Notes: a model not told the origin generated them from the letters alone. A DNA stretch of 64,000 bases from Paenibacillus nuruki (GCF_001721045.1 NZ_MDER01000035.1:1-64000); one strand, 5' to 3'. Shown: positions 25,668 to 34,881, counted from the stretch's first letter. Translations and numbers: made by a program.

Positions 25668-26405
25668 TTAGCGAGCACTGACTGTACCGATCCGAATCTT
25701 AGGAGACTTCGCAGGATCGATCGCTTGTAACACTTTTAATAGATTGGCTTCAGATAAAGCAATACAGCCATCGGTAGGTCGATTCGATGCTCGCCAGATA
25801 TGCATAAAGATCGCACTGCCTTTGCCTTTAATAATTGGATCGGTATTGTAATTCACAACCATACCGTATTTATACAGCGGATTATCCATTCTTTCATAGG
25901 ATGCCCAGTGTTGATTGGGGTTGCCTGATTCAGTCACCTTTTGATTATAGTTATTAGAACTAACATCATCGACCCAGTAATCTTGAGAAGTATGAGGTTG
26001 ATAATTCACTTTCAGACCTGTAGGCTTGGACGCTGTGCCAAAAGCAGTTCCTAATGAATAGGTGCCTAGAGGTGTTTTGCCATCGCCTTCTTTAATTTTG
26101 CCTACTCCGTTTTTCCCTAGGACTACAGGTAAAGCAACGATTTGCAGTTCCCAGTTTCCATTTTGCTTATTGTATATCTGAAGTGTGCCTTTGAATGTCT
26201 TCTTATTCACAGCTGTGACTAGAATAACTTGTTCTGTATGCAGTTGATCGAATTTGTGAAAAAGTGCTTGCTGATGCGCATTTTGTTCATCTGTTAAGGT
26301 ATTAGACGAGGCTATACTCATTGATGTTGTCGTATTTACCATTACACTTAGCGTATAGAGTAACATCCCTAAAGATACCCATTTGAGCATACTTCTTAAT
26401 CGCAT
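25668..26405 (-). CDS. L,D-transpeptidase (YkuD/ErfK family), exported
   Basis: 245 residues. An N-terminal signal or anchor segment (about 8-30) is followed by a YkuD catalytic domain (about 60-242): VVLGKNGVGKIKEGDGKTPLGTYSLG early on, then IFMHIWRASNRPTDGCIAL with the catalytic His and Cys. Such enzymes form 3-3 cross-links or modify peptidoglycan; spore-former paralogues act in the cortex or coat. It lies between miaB (downstream) and pduL on the minus strand. A terminator upstream of its start (26469-26498) separates it from pduL. Confidence 0.87.
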   Translation of the reverse strand: MRLRSMLKWVSLGMLLYTLSVMVNTTTSMSIASSNTLTDEQNAHQQALFHKFDQLHTEQVILVTAVNKKTFKGTLQIYNKQNGNWELQIVALPVVLGKNGVGKIKEGDGKTPLGTYSLGTAFGTASKPTGLKVNYQPHTSQDYWVDDVSSNNYNQKVTESGNPNQHWASYERMDNPLYKYGMVVNYNTDPIIKGKGSAIFMHIWRASNRPTDGCIALSEANLLKVLQAIDPAKSPKIRIGTVSAR

Positions 26406-26468
26406 CTATTTCCCTCCATTGCACGCTATATTTTAATAAGGAATGTATCATAAAAAAGCATAACAAAA

Positions 26469-26498
26469 AAGCCTATTTCAAAAGAGCGAAATAGGCTT
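26469..26498 (-). terminator. Terminator after pduL
   Basis: Perfect 11-bp stem AAGCCTATTTC / GAAATAGGCTT followed by T on the minus strand, 19 nt beyond the pduL stop. Confidence 0.9.
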
Positions 26499-26517
26499 GC
26501 TGTATAAAAAGCTATGA

Positions 26518-27090
26518 TTAATCGATAATTTCAGCGGTGTCGCCAGTAGCAGCACCGGAAGCATTGGCTTCATCTGTATCGATATGCATGTCTAATGCAA
26601 AAGAATCAGATACACGTGCAATAACGTTTTCTAGAACAAGACCACGTTCACCAGACAAGCGAACTTTCAACAACTCTTGATCTTTAATTCCCCATTTTGC
26701 TGCATCAGAAGTATGGAAATGAATATGACGTGCAGCTACAATCACGCCTTCTTCGATTTGTACTTCACCCGCAGGTCCTTTAAGAAGTACACCCGGTGTA
26801 CCATCAATTTTACCAGATTCACGTACTGGAGCTTTTACGCCAATAGCAAAAGAATCCGTGCGAGAGATTTCCAATTGTGTTGCTGGACGAGCAGGTCCTA
26901 AAATACGAACTTTTTCAAAACTTCCTTTGCTACCTACAACAGCAACAGTTTCATTAGCAGCAAATTGTCCAGGTTGGGACAACGCTTTAAATTCTGTTAA
27001 TTGGTATCCTTCACCAAATAATACTTCAATGTGTTCTTGAGTTAGATGAATATGACGTGCAGACACGCCTACAGGTACAGTTTTACTCAT
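26518..27090 (-). CDS. pduL: Phosphate propanoyltransferase PduL (phosphotransacylase)
   Basis: 190 residues. Swaps CoA and phosphate on short acyl groups (acetyl- or propionyl-CoA). Two beta-barrel halves each carry the zinc-binding His motif (VGVSARHIHLT near the start, VAARHIHFHTSD about 134-145). No propanediol-utilisation or microcompartment genes are nearby and there is no N-terminal encapsulation peptide, so it is likely a free housekeeping phosphotransacetylase. Start at ATG 27090 with AAGGAG 11-15 nt upstream; the frame extends to 27150 but without a ribosome site. Confidence 0.9.
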   Translation of the reverse strand: MSKTVPVGVSARHIHLTQEHIEVLFGEGYQLTEFKALSQPGQFAANETVAVVGSKGSFEKVRILGPARPATQLEISRTDSFAIGVKAPVRESGKIDGTPGVLLKGPAGEVQIEEGVIVAARHIHFHTSDAAKWGIKDQELLKVRLSGERGLVLENVIARVSDSFALDMHIDTDEANASGAATGDTAEIID

Positions 27091-27221
27091 GTGATCACTC
27101 ACTCCTTCGATATTCTCTATTTCATTTGCACTTTGTAACAAAACGCACATACTCGTACATTTGCAAAATGCATGCTACTTTATTATACATCTTTTATATC
27201 AAAAATGAAAAGCAACTCAGC

Positions 27222-27259
27222 AAAAAGACCTCCAAGCTTAACCAACAAGCTTACAGGTC
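27222..27259 (-). terminator. Terminator after spoVS
   Basis: Minus strand GACCT..AAGCTT / AAGCTT..AGGTC stem (5+6 bp with a small internal loop) followed by five T, about 110 nt past the spoVS stop. Confidence 0.75.
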
Positions 27260-27368
27260 CCAAGTATCCAAACGAATTGCTACTTTTACCTATCATCTCT
27301 GTTGCAAGATTTACACTCTATAATAGGATCATTATAGGCATCCACTTACGTTCAGGATAGCAGCATTA

Positions 27369-27629
27369 TTATCTAGGTTCTACAATCAACTTCATGGCGG
27401 TTCTGTCTTCTCCATCAATCACAATGTCCGTAAAGGCTGGAATACAAATCAGGTCAACTCCACTTGGTGCTACGAATCCCCGGGCAATAGCGACTGCTTT
27501 GATTGCTTGATTCAGTGCACCTGCTCCAATTGCTTGAAGTTCAGCAGCACCTCTTTCACGCAATACCCCTGCCAATGCTCCTGCTACAGAATTCGGGTTG
27601 GATTTTGCTGAAACTTTTAATACTTCCAT
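27369..27629 (-). CDS. spoVS: Stage V sporulation protein S
   Basis: 86 residues, one of the most conserved spore-former proteins: starts MEVLKVSAKSNPNSVAGALA and ends AMKLIVEPR. In B. subtilis it is needed for coat assembly and spore maturation and also influences septation. GGGGAGGT 8 nt before ATG 27629 decides the start; the frame opens 96 nt earlier without one. It follows ymdB and rny, the same order as in Bacillus, but with its own SigH-type promoter. Confidence 0.95.
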   Translation of the reverse strand: MEVLKVSAKSNPNSVAGALAGVLRERGAAELQAIGAGALNQAIKAVAIARGFVAPSGVDLICIPAFTDIVIDGEDRTAMKLIVEPR

Positions 27630-27685
27630 GATAAGTACCTCCCCTGGGAATGAATGATGGCTTGATTCCATGATTAGTAGATAAT

Positions 27686-27712
27686 ATTCGACAACATCCT
27701 TTTGGTTCCTGC
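27686..27712 (-). promoter_or_regulatory. SigH-type promoter of spoVS
   Basis: Minus strand GCAGGAACC (27704-27712), 11-nt spacer, GTCGAAT (27686-27692), close to the SigH consensus RnAGGAwWW-N11/12-RnnGAAT. It is placed about 57 nt before the spoVS start codon. SigH control of spoVS is established in B. subtilis, which supports the call. Confidence 0.65.
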
Positions 27713-27786
27713 TGCATAAAATCAAAAATCAATGATATTTCACATAAAATTTATAAAGATTTTAAACACTCTGCTGGGACTTGAAA

Positions 27787-28581
27787 CTATTCCATATGCC
27801 ATTCGTCTTCATACATACGAATCTTTTCAATCTTTTTCGCTCTGCCTGTCTGATCGTCTATATCCACATACACAGCATGAAAATGCCATTTGCCTTCACA
27901 CACTTGGAAACGAGCGGGCAACTGTGTCTGGAATTTATACAATACCGCATCACGCTGCATACCGAGTACACCTTCGTATGAACCTACCATACCTGTATCG
28001 GTCAAATAAGCTGTTCCGCCAGGTAGCAAGGTGTCATCATTACTTTGGACATGAGTGTGTGTACCAACGACCATAGAAGCTCTACCATCCAAATGCCATC
28101 CCATCGCAATCTTTTCTGAAGTGGCTTCTGCATGGAAATCAACTAATACACAATTCACTTTCCCTTTCAATTCATCCATAATCTCATCGACTTTGCGAAA
28201 AGGACAATCGATCGCTGGTAGAAATGTACGACCTTGCAGATTCACGATACCTAGCTGCTTACCGCCGGCTTTGATAATCGTATATCCACGTCCAGGCGTA
28301 TCTGGAGGAAAGTTAGCGGGACGAATCATACGGGGTTCATCATCTATAAATTCAAAAATCTCTTTGTTGTCCCATGTATGGTTACCCATCGTTATACCGT
28401 GTACACCCATTTCAAAAAGTTGACGAGCGATTCCTCGCGTAATGCCCCGACCTGAAGCTGAGTTTTCGGCATTAGCTATGATGATGTCCGGGGTATACTT
28501 TGATTTTAACCGAGGTAGCGTCTCTTTAATCGCTTTACGACCTGTACTTCCAACAATATCTCCAATAAATATAACTTTAAT
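27787..28581 (-). CDS. ymdB: YmdB, 2',3'-cyclic-nucleotide phosphodiesterase (TIGR00282)
   Basis: About 264 residues, calcineurin-like metallophosphoesterase that controls biofilm and motility gene expression in Bacillus. Metal ligands are in FIGDIVG, NAENSASG, GNHTWDNKE, DFHAEATSEK and GTHTHVQ. The start is unusual. Homologues begin M-[KR]-[VI]-[LIV]-F-I-G-D, which here corresponds to an ATT codon at 28581. The only ribosome site (GGAGGA, 28588-28593) is 6 nt before that ATT. The in-frame GTG at 28599 lies upstream of the site and has none of its own. I therefore favour AUU initiation. A terminator stands between rny and this gene. Confidence 0.88.
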   Translation of the reverse strand: MKVIFIGDIVGSTGRKAIKETLPRLKSKYTPDIIIANAENSASGRGITRGIARQLFEMGVHGITMGNHTWDNKEIFEFIDDEPRMIRPANFPPDTPGRGYTIIKAGGKQLGIVNLQGRTFLPAIDCPFRKVDEIMDELKGKVNCVLVDFHAEATSEKIAMGWHLDGRASMVVGTHTHVQSNDDTLLPGGTAYLTDTGMVGSYEGVLGMQRDAVLYKFQTQLPARFQVCEGKWHFHAVYVDIDDQTGRAKKIEKIRMYEDEWHME

Positions 28582-28606
28582 GATAATTCCTCCGTCCACG
28601 AAGAGA

Positions 28607-28635
28607 AAAAGTGACCTGATTGCCAGGTCACTTTT
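28607..28635 (-). terminator. Terminator between rny and ymdB
   Basis: Perfect 12-bp stem AAAAGTGACCTG / CAGGTCACTTTT with a 5-nt loop and a T run on the minus strand. It ends 14 nt before the ymdB ribosome site, so ymdB would be made from read-through unless a hidden promoter exists. Confidence 0.85.
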
Positions 28636-28646
28636 CGCATCGTTCT

Positions 28647-30188
28647 TTATTTTGCGTAATCGACTGCTCTCGTTTCACGAATAACAGTAACTTTAATATG
28701 TCCTGGATAATCCAGTTCATTTTCGATCATCTTCGTAATATCACGTGCCAAGCGGAAACTATCTGCATCATCTACTTTATCCGGTTGAACCATAACGCGA
28801 ATTTCACGTCCGGCTTGAATAGCATATGATTTCTCTACGCCTTCAAAGGATTCAGAGATTTCTTCTAGTTTCTCCAGACGACGGATGTACGTTTCTAATG
28901 TTTCACGACGTGCACCTGGTCTTGCGGCAGACAATGCATCTGCTGCGCCAACAAGCATCGCAATAATAGAAGTCGCTTCCGTATCGCCGTGGTGAGACGC
29001 GATACTGTTAATTACAACTGGATGTTCTTTGTATTTCTTAGCCAACTCTACGCCAATCTCTACATGAGAACCTTCCACTTCGTGATCGAGTGCTTTACCG
29101 ATATCATGCAGTAATCCTGCGCGTTTCGCTAAAGTGATATCTTGACCCAATTCGGAAGCCATCAAACCTGTAAGGTAAGCCACTTCCATGGAATGTTTGA
29201 GTACGTTTTGACCGTAACTGGTACGGAATTTGAGACGTCCCAAAATCTTGATAAGATCTGGATGAAGTCCATGTACGCCAACTTCAAATGTAGACTGCTC
29301 ACCGTATTCACGGATACGCTCATCCACTTCACGACGTGCTTTATCCACCATTTCTTCAATTCTTGCAGGATGTATACGTCCATCTGCTACCAATTTTTCA
29401 AGAGCGGTACGGGCAATTTCACGGCGAATCGGATCGAATCCAGAAAGGATAACAGCTTCCGGTGTATCATCGATAATTAAATCGATACCTGTAAGTGTCT
29501 CCAATGCACGAATATTACGACCTTCACGACCGATAATTCTGCCTTTCATTTCTTCATTAGGCAAGGTGACAACAGAGACGGTAGTCTCGGCTACATGATC
29601 CGCAGCACAACGTTGAATAGCAAGAGTAATAATCTCGCGAGAACGTTTGTCTGCTTCATTTTTCGCCTGTTGTTCAATATCCTTGATCATTTGTGATGTT
29701 TCGTGGCGAACTTCCTGCTCCACGTTGCTCAAAATGATACCTCGAGCATCTTCCATAGACAGATTAGAAATTCGTTCGAGTTCCGCAACCTGACTGGTGT
29801 GAAGTTGTTCGATTTGTTGCTGAGTCTCTTCAATACGTTTCTCTTTGTTAGCCACTTGTTCTTCTTTGCGTTCTAGTGATTCAATTTTTTTATCCAGCGA
29901 CTCTTCCTTCTGCAACAATCGTCTTTCCAGGCGTTGATTTTCATTACGACGCTCACGAATGTCTTTTTCAGCTTCAGTTCTGAGTTTGTGCACTTCGTCT
30001 TTTGCTTCCAGAACTGTTTCTTTTTTCTGTGCTTCTGCTTCTTTCTTCGCACTTTCTACGATTTGGATAGCAGCTTGTTCAGCACTAGAAATTTTAGCTT
30101 CTGCAAGAGACTTGCGAATAAAATATCCGACCAAGAACCCAAAGAATAATGCGGCAACAACGAGAATTGTGGTCCAGAGAACTTCCAT
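28647..30188 (-). CDS. rny: Ribonuclease Y
   Basis: 513 residues, membrane-anchored endoribonuclease that starts bulk mRNA decay in Firmicutes. Single N-terminal helix (about 5-24), long charged coiled coil (about 28-200), KH domain ([15 protein letters not shown] about 218), and HD domain with [12 protein letters not shown] and IASHHGD. GGAGG 8 nt before ATG 30188 decides the start over the GTG at 30197. Functionally tied to ricA, rnj and pnp in this window. Confidence 0.96.
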   Translation of the reverse strand: MEVLWTTILVVAALFFGFLVGYFIRKSLAEAKISSAEQAAIQIVESAKKEAEAQKKETVLEAKDEVHKLRTEAEKDIRERRNENQRLERRLLQKEESLDKKIESLERKEEQVANKEKRIEETQQQIEQLHTSQVAELERISNLSMEDARGIILSNVEQEVRHETSQMIKDIEQQAKNEADKRSREIITLAIQRCAADHVAETTVSVVTLPNEEMKGRIIGREGRNIRALETLTGIDLIIDDTPEAVILSGFDPIRREIARTALEKLVADGRIHPARIEEMVDKARREVDERIREYGEQSTFEVGVHGLHPDLIKILGRLKFRTSYGQNVLKHSMEVAYLTGLMASELGQDITLAKRAGLLHDIGKALDHEVEGSHVEIGVELAKKYKEHPVVINSIASHHGDTEATSIIAMLVGAADALSAARPGARRETLETYIRRLEKLEEISESFEGVEKSYAIQAGREIRVMVQPDKVDDADSFRLARDITKMIENELDYPGHIKVTVIRETRAVDYAK

Positions 30189-30437
30189 TCTGTTCACCTC
30201 CTCGCTGATTCCTCCAAGGTATTCCCTGGGAATTACATGTTCATTTGGTTAATCGATGATTCGTCCCTTATACATTTGTTCCATTGCTCATGCGGGTACA
30301 TGTGCTAATTCCCTTTTCATAGGGAGATCAAACATTCTAAAATTCTTCAGAAATGTCTTGCTACAGAATTCATTACCCACTTCATCTAATCACCTGCCGG
30401 GAAAAGATGACGTAAAAATGACAATCTGCACAAGTAC
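30189..30437 (-). other. Long 5' leader of rny
   Basis: About 240 nt between a good promoter and the rny start. It contains hairpins TCCCT..AGGGA (around 30314-30324 and flanks) and ATTCCC-A-GGGAAT (around 30222-30235), and a 12-codon ORF (ATG AAG TGG...) with GCAGGTGAT before it around 30365-30410. No known riboswitch is recognised. The length suggests post-transcriptional control, possibly by RNase Y itself. Confidence 0.4.
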
Positions 30438-30467
30438 ATTTTATTATTTGCCAAAAGACATTGTCAA
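30438..30467 (-). promoter_or_regulatory. SigA promoter of rny
   Basis: Perfect TTGACA (30462-30467), 18-nt spacer, TAAAAT (30438-30443). Confidence 0.65.
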
Positions 30468-30555
30468 GCAATTGCAGTAACCGTATTTAACGATGTCAAG
30501 TTTGTTACCCTAAATGACGCGGTTATTCGGTTTTATTATATTTGGATTTTAGTGG

Positions 30556-31323
30556 TTATTCCCAATCATCTTCTGGCTTTTGTTGAACAGCATCTAGGGC
30601 TTTCCTTACAATATCCGAAGAATATCCTCTTCTCATTAAAAAAGCCATTGTTTTTCTTTTTTTATCAAAAACTTCTCCCGAAGTCGATTTCCATTTTTTT
30701 TCTGCTAGTATTGTAGCACTTGCGATTTCATCATTAGGATCAATCTCTTCCAAAGCTTGCTCTATATTTTCTTTGTTTACACCTTTTTGGCGTAATTCTT
30801 GTCTAATCCATACTTTACCTTTTTTCTGGCTATTCACTCTTTGTTTGGCCCACTGTTGAGCATATAACTCATCATCGATTAATTTCTCTTGTTGCAATCG
30901 TACAAGAGTCGTCTCAATGATCTCAGGATGAATTTCTTTTTCTTTAAGCTTGCGGGCAATCTCTGTTCGAGTACGTGCTTTGCGACTCAAATAATTCAGT
31001 GCTTCTGCATAAGCCGTTTGACGTTCATTGGCGATCACAATATTTTCTAGTTCTTCTTTAGAAAAGGACATGCCTTTTAACAGCCGATACTTGATCATAA
31101 CATCTTCATGCACCATAAGGTTCAACTCACCGAAGGTTAACTTATAATGATGCCTAGGCTTACGTAGAGGGGTTACAGCCGTAATCTCTACTTCACCCTC
31201 ATCAGGGAACCCATCTAGACGCTCTCCTTCATCTGCATAGATATCCCATTCTTCATCAGCCTCAGGTTCAGAGGTAGTATTAGTATTGGACGGTTTTTTA
31301 GCATAACGACGATAATCAGCCAT
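30556..31323 (-). CDS. recX: RecX, regulator of RecA
   Basis: 255 residues. A non-conserved acidic N-terminal stretch (1-60) is followed by the RecX core of repeated three-helix units (ALNYLSRKARTRTEIARKL, LIDDELYAQQWAKQRV, GKVWIRQELRQKGV, MAFLMRRGYSSDIVRKAL). RecX caps or disassembles RecA filaments. AAAGGA 6-7 nt before ATG 31323. It lies just downstream of recA across a strong terminator, so expression is probably by read-through, lower than recA. Confidence 0.92.
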   Translation of the reverse strand: MADYRRYAKKPSNTNTTSEPEADEEWDIYADEGERLDGFPDEGEVEITAVTPLRKPRHHYKLTFGELNLMVHEDVMIKYRLLKGMSFSKEELENIVIANERQTAYAEALNYLSRKARTRTEIARKLKEKEIHPEIIETTLVRLQQEKLIDDELYAQQWAKQRVNSQKKGKVWIRQELRQKGVNKENIEQALEEIDPNDEIASATILAEKKWKSTSGEVFDKKRKTMAFLMRRGYSSDIVRKALDAVQQKPEDDWE

Positions 31324-31396
31324 AATTGTTTCCTTTCGTCTATCTATATTTTAAATCAGTGTATAGTGATCAGATGAATCTTTTATGAAATATAAA

Positions 31397-31435
31397 TAAA
31401 AAAGCGCCCTGAACGTATTTCACGTCCTGGGCGCT
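31397..31435 (-). terminator. Terminator after recA
   Basis: Minus strand AGCGCCCAGGACGT pairs with ACGTTCAGGGCGCT and is followed by six T, 32 nt past the recA stop. Confidence 0.9.
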
Positions 31436-31467
31436 ACAGGATTTAAGCATATATCATCTTAAAGTGA

Positions 31468-32544
31468 TTATTCAGTTGCTTTAGAGAATAATTCTTGCTC
31501 TTCAAGACTTTCTTTTTCTTTTTCTTCAGCTGATGGTTCTTCAACCACTGTTGTTAAATTGCTAGATACACGAATTTTTTGTTCAATGATATCTGCAATG
31601 TGTGGGTTTTCTTTCAAAAACTGCTTAGAGTTCTCGCGACCTTGACCCATACGCTCACCTTCGTAAGAGTACCAAGCGCCACTTTTGTTAACAATATCGT
31701 GTTCTACACCAATATCGATCAAGCTACCTTCTTTGGAGATACCTTCTCCGTACATGATATCCACTTCAGCTTGTTTGAATGGAGGAGCCACTTTGTTTTT
31801 AACAACTTTGATACGTGTACGGTTACCGACAACATCGTTACCGTTTTTGATTGCTTCAATACGACGCACGTCTAGACGTACAGTAGAGTAGAATTTAAGT
31901 GCACGACCACCAGGAGTTGTCTCAGGGTTACCAAACATAACGCCAACTTTTTCACGAAGCTGATTGATAAAGATCGTGATTGTTTTGGATTTGCTGATCG
32001 CACCAGACAATTTACGCAATGCTTGAGACATCAAACGTGCTTGCAAACCAACGTGAGAGTCACCCATTTCGCCTTCGATCTCTGCTTTTGGTACCAATGC
32101 TGCTACAGAATCGATAACGATAATATCTACAGCGCCACTACGTACAAGAGCTTCCGCGATCTCTAGACCTTGCTCACCTGTATCTGGTTGAGATAATAAT
32201 AGCTCATCGATATTAACACCCAAGTTTTTAGCATATTGAGGATCCAAAGCATGCTCTGCATCGATAAATGCTGCTTGTCCTCCAGCTTTTTGAACTTCAG
32301 CAATAGCATGAAGTGCTACTGTTGTTTTACCTGAAGATTCTGGTCCGTATATTTCGATAATACGTCCTCTTGGCATACCGCCTGTTCCCAAAGCAATATC
32401 TAAAGCAATAGATCCACTAGGAATAACTTCAACTTGCATATGAGTGGATTCTCCAAGTTTCATAACCGAACCTTTACCAAATTGCTTCTCTATTTGACGA
32501 AGCGCCATATCTAACGCTGCACGACGATCTGACAATAAACTCAC
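31468..32544 (-). CDS. recA: RecA recombinase
   Basis: 358 residues. Strand exchange and SOS coprotease. Walker [10 protein letters not shown] (about 66-74), Walker [12 protein letters not shown]2 region [19 protein letters not shown] and an acidic C-terminal tail. GTG at 32544 is used with a GAGGG just upstream; the site is close to the codon, and TTG 9 nt later is an alternative. A LexA box and a consensus promoter precede it, giving SOS control. Confidence 0.97.
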   Translation of the reverse strand: MSLLSDRRAALDMALRQIEKQFGKGSVMKLGESTHMQVEVIPSGSIALDIALGTGGMPRGRIIEIYGPESSGKTTVALHAIAEVQKAGGQAAFIDAEHALDPQYAKNLGVNIDELLLSQPDTGEQGLEIAEALVRSGAVDIIVIDSVAALVPKAEIEGEMGDSHVGLQARLMSQALRKLSGAISKSKTITIFINQLREKVGVMFGNPETTPGGRALKFYSTVRLDVRRIEAIKNGNDVVGNRTRIKVVKNKVAPPFKQAEVDIMYGEGISKEGSLIDIGVEHDIVNKSGAWYSYEGERMGQGRENSKQFLKENPHIADIIEQKIRVSSNLTTVVEEPSAEEKEKESLEEQELFSKATE

Positions 32545-32571
32545 GTCCCTCTTCTTCTTATTTATACTCTA

Positions 32572-32600
32572 ATTATACTACTTTTTTTCTCATTTGCCAA
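32572..32600 (-). promoter_or_regulatory. SigA promoter of recA
   Basis: TTGGCA (32595-32600), 17-nt spacer, perfect TATAAT (32572-32577) on the minus strand. Confidence 0.8.
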
Positions 32601-32608
32601 GCTTTTTT

Positions 32609-32622
32609 CGAACATATATTCG
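32609..32622. promoter_or_regulatory. LexA (DinR) box of recA
   Basis: CGAACATATATTCG matches the Firmicutes SOS consensus CGAACRNRYGTTYG at 13 of 14 positions. It abuts the recA -35. Confidence 0.85.
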
Positions 32623-32720
32623 TCTTTTTGGTATGAAATCATTACTTAATTACATTTATTGGTAATAAATAATGATTTCAAATAGATGCATGTATTGCTT
32701 GATTTTGGGTCTATAAACAT

Positions 32721-32753
32721 AAAAAAACCGCAACAAATAAATTTGCTGCGGTT
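32721..32753 (-). terminator. Terminator after cinA
   Basis: Minus strand AACCGCAGCAAAT pairs with ATTTGTTGCGGTT (13 bp, one wobble) followed by seven T. A second stem (CGTCTGTTAT / ATAAC..AGACG) lies just before it, in the cinA 3' UTR. Confidence 0.88.
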
Positions 32754-32851
32754 CTTCCGTCTACGGTTATTTTAGCATAACAGACGTAGGAATTGCAATA
32801 AGCTTCATAGGCTCTTGTACGTCTGATGCAGGTTGTTTTATTTAAAGTGTA

Positions 32852-34123
32852 CTATTTTACAGATTCCTTCTGAAGTTCACTTAAACGAAGCCACAAACGG
32901 TACAGGATACTTTTGGCAGCCCGAACACGGATCGATTCACGATTACCACGGATATTCAATTCAAATACCTGTGTAGGTTGATTGCGTTCTGCTAGCCCTA
33001 CATATACCAAACCTACAGGTTTGCGTTCCGAAGAACCTGGACCCGCTACACCTGTAATCGATACAGCAAAGTCTGTATCTAATGTTTTTCTAGCTTCATC
33101 CGCTAGCACTTCTGCTACTTCTGGGCTAACTGCTCCTGGAGCATTCTCGCCTTCTAGTAACTCATGAGGGACATTTAGCATTTTTTCTTTCATTTCATTG
33201 GAATAGCAGACGACTCCACCCATAAATACATTTCCGCTTCCCGGAATAAGAGTTAGATTTTGCATCAGTAGACCACCTGTGCAACTTTCTGCTGCAGTTA
33301 GGGTTAACTTCATACCTGTCATCATTAATAAAATTTGTTCTTCTATACTTATATTTTGATCAGCATACATATGATTAGGCAAACGATCACGAATCTGAGC
33401 TTCCATATTTTTCAGCTTGGTCATCGCTTCTTTTTCTGTAGCTGCTTTGGTGGTCAGACGAATAGTCACTTCTGCTTCTTTGGCATAAGGTGCAATCGTA
33501 GGATCACTCTGAGCACTGATCAGATCAATCAAGGCATCTTCAAGAGCAGATTCACCAATACCTGCAAATTTAAGCATTTTTGAATAAATAGGATGTTCAT
33601 CTGTGAGCACATGCTCAAGAAGCCAAGGTTTCGCTTCATTTTCAAACATCGGTTGTAATTCTTTGGGAGGTCCTGGTAGAACGATATAATATTTCTCTTT
33701 ATCTTCAATCGCAATTCCTACAGCCAATCCTGTAGAATTAGCAAGCACATGACTGTTTTCAATCACAAGAGCTTGGCGACGATTATTTTCAGTCATTGTA
33801 ATGTCTCTGCCTTCAAAAAAGCTAGCGACTTTCTCCATAGAAGCTGGATCAATATAGATTGATCTTCCTAAAACTTCAGCTAATGCATCTTTGGTCAGAT
33901 CATCTTGAGTGGGTCCAATTCCGCCCGAAAATAAAATAACATCTGCGCGACTGCTTGCAAGTTCAATCGCTTGTTTGAGTCGATTTAAGTTATCTCCTAC
34001 TACAGTCTGATAATAAACATCTATTCCCATATAGGATAATTGTTGAGATAAATATCTGGCATTCGTATTAGTGATCTGACCTAGTAATAGCTCTGTACCT
34101 ACTGCGATAATTTCTGCTTTCAT
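32852..34123 (-). CDS. cinA: CinA, competence/damage-inducible protein A
   Basis: 423 residues. N-terminal MoCF-like pyrophosphatase domain (AEIIAVGTELLLGQI, FSGGIGPTQDDLT) and C-terminal nicotinamide-nucleotide deamidase domain (TAAESCTGGLL, AVSITGVAGPGSSERKPVGLVYVG). It acts in NMN recycling and, in some species, recruits RecA during transformation. AAGGAGG 9 nt before ATG 34123 decides the start; the frame extends 93 nt further without one. Order pgsA-cinA-recA as in Bacillus. Confidence 0.95.
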   Translation of the reverse strand: MKAEIIAVGTELLLGQITNTNARYLSQQLSYMGIDVYYQTVVGDNLNRLKQAIELASSRADVILFSGGIGPTQDDLTKDALAEVLGRSIYIDPASMEKVASFFEGRDITMTENNRRQALVIENSHVLANSTGLAVGIAIEDKEKYYIVLPGPPKELQPMFENEAKPWLLEHVLTDEHPIYSKMLKFAGIGESALEDALIDLISAQSDPTIAPYAKEAEVTIRLTTKAATEKEAMTKLKNMEAQIRDRLPNHMYADQNISIEEQILLMMTGMKLTLTAAESCTGGLLMQNLTLIPGSGNVFMGGVVCYSNEMKEKMLNVPHELLEGENAPGAVSPEVAEVLADEARKTLDTDFAVSITGVAGPGSSERKPVGLVYVGLAERNQPTQVFELNIRGNRESIRVRAAKSILYRLWLRLSELQKESVK

Positions 34124-34206
34124 TACAAGTGCCTCCTTATTATTAGGGTTGCTCTGTGATGTAAATGCTTCGAAATGAATACAAAGTACTGTGACTATGG
34201 CAAAAG

Positions 34207-34240
34207 TAAGCGGCAATAGAGAAAACCCTATCGCCGCTTA
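34207..34240 (-). terminator. Terminator between pgsA and cinA
   Basis: TAAGCGGCGATAG pairs with CTATTGCCGCTTA on the minus strand; the T tail is short (CTTTTG), so read-through into cinA is likely. Confidence 0.6.
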
Positions 34241-34293
34241 CACTATATTACTTGTTATATCACCTATTTTCTGATGAACAGAAACAGGTTATT

Positions 34294-34881
34294 TTAACTG
34301 GAAAAATGAAGTAACGATTTATTTTTGACAAAATAATCAATACCGGAATAGATTGTGATTAGTGTAGCTGCCCAGATCATAATCTCCGCAAATGGAATAC
34401 CTAGTAAAGCAAATGGGAAATTATTGATCATTAAAGCAGAGATCGCTATAATTTGTGTAATCGTTTTGGCTTTGCCCCAATTACTAGCTGCAACGACTTT
34501 GCCATCCAATAATGCGATTTGACGAAGTCCTGTTACTGCAAATTCACGGCTAATGATAATCACAACCATCCATGCTTCACATTTACCAAGAGCCACCAAT
34601 GAGATCAATGCCGCAGATACCAATAATTTATCAGCCAAAGGATCAAGTAACTTCCCTAGATTGGTGACTAAATTACGACTACGTGCAATATGTCCATCAA
34701 TGCCATCTGTACTTGCTGCAATAATAAAGATCAAAGCCGCAATAAGATCGTTGTAACTAACCTCAAAAGATGCTCCAATTTTTAAAAGCCCTTCTCCAAA
34801 CGAAAAATTAACGAGCAGGAACAACATCATCACCGGTACTAAGAAAATACGGGTAAGCGTTATGCGGTTAGGTAAATTCAT
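34294..34881 (-). CDS. pgsA: CDP-diacylglycerol-glycerol-3-phosphate 3-phosphatidyltransferase
   Basis: 195 residues, membrane enzyme of phosphatidylglycerol synthesis. The CDP-alcohol phosphotransferase signature DG-x2-AR-x8-G-x3-D-x3-D is intact (DGIDGHIARSRNLV...GKLLDPLADK, about 59-85). About five membrane helices. AAGGAGG precedes ATG 34881. The stop codon of a 27-codon ORF overlaps this ATG. Confidence 0.95.
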   Translation of the reverse strand: MNLPNRITLTRIFLVPVMMLFLLVNFSFGEGLLKIGASFEVSYNDLIAALIFIIAASTDGIDGHIARSRNLVTNLGKLLDPLADKLLVSAALISLVALGKCEAWMVVIIISREFAVTGLRQIALLDGKVVAASNWGKAKTITQIIAISALMINNFPFALLGIPFAEIMIWAATLITIYSGIDYFVKNKSLLHFSS

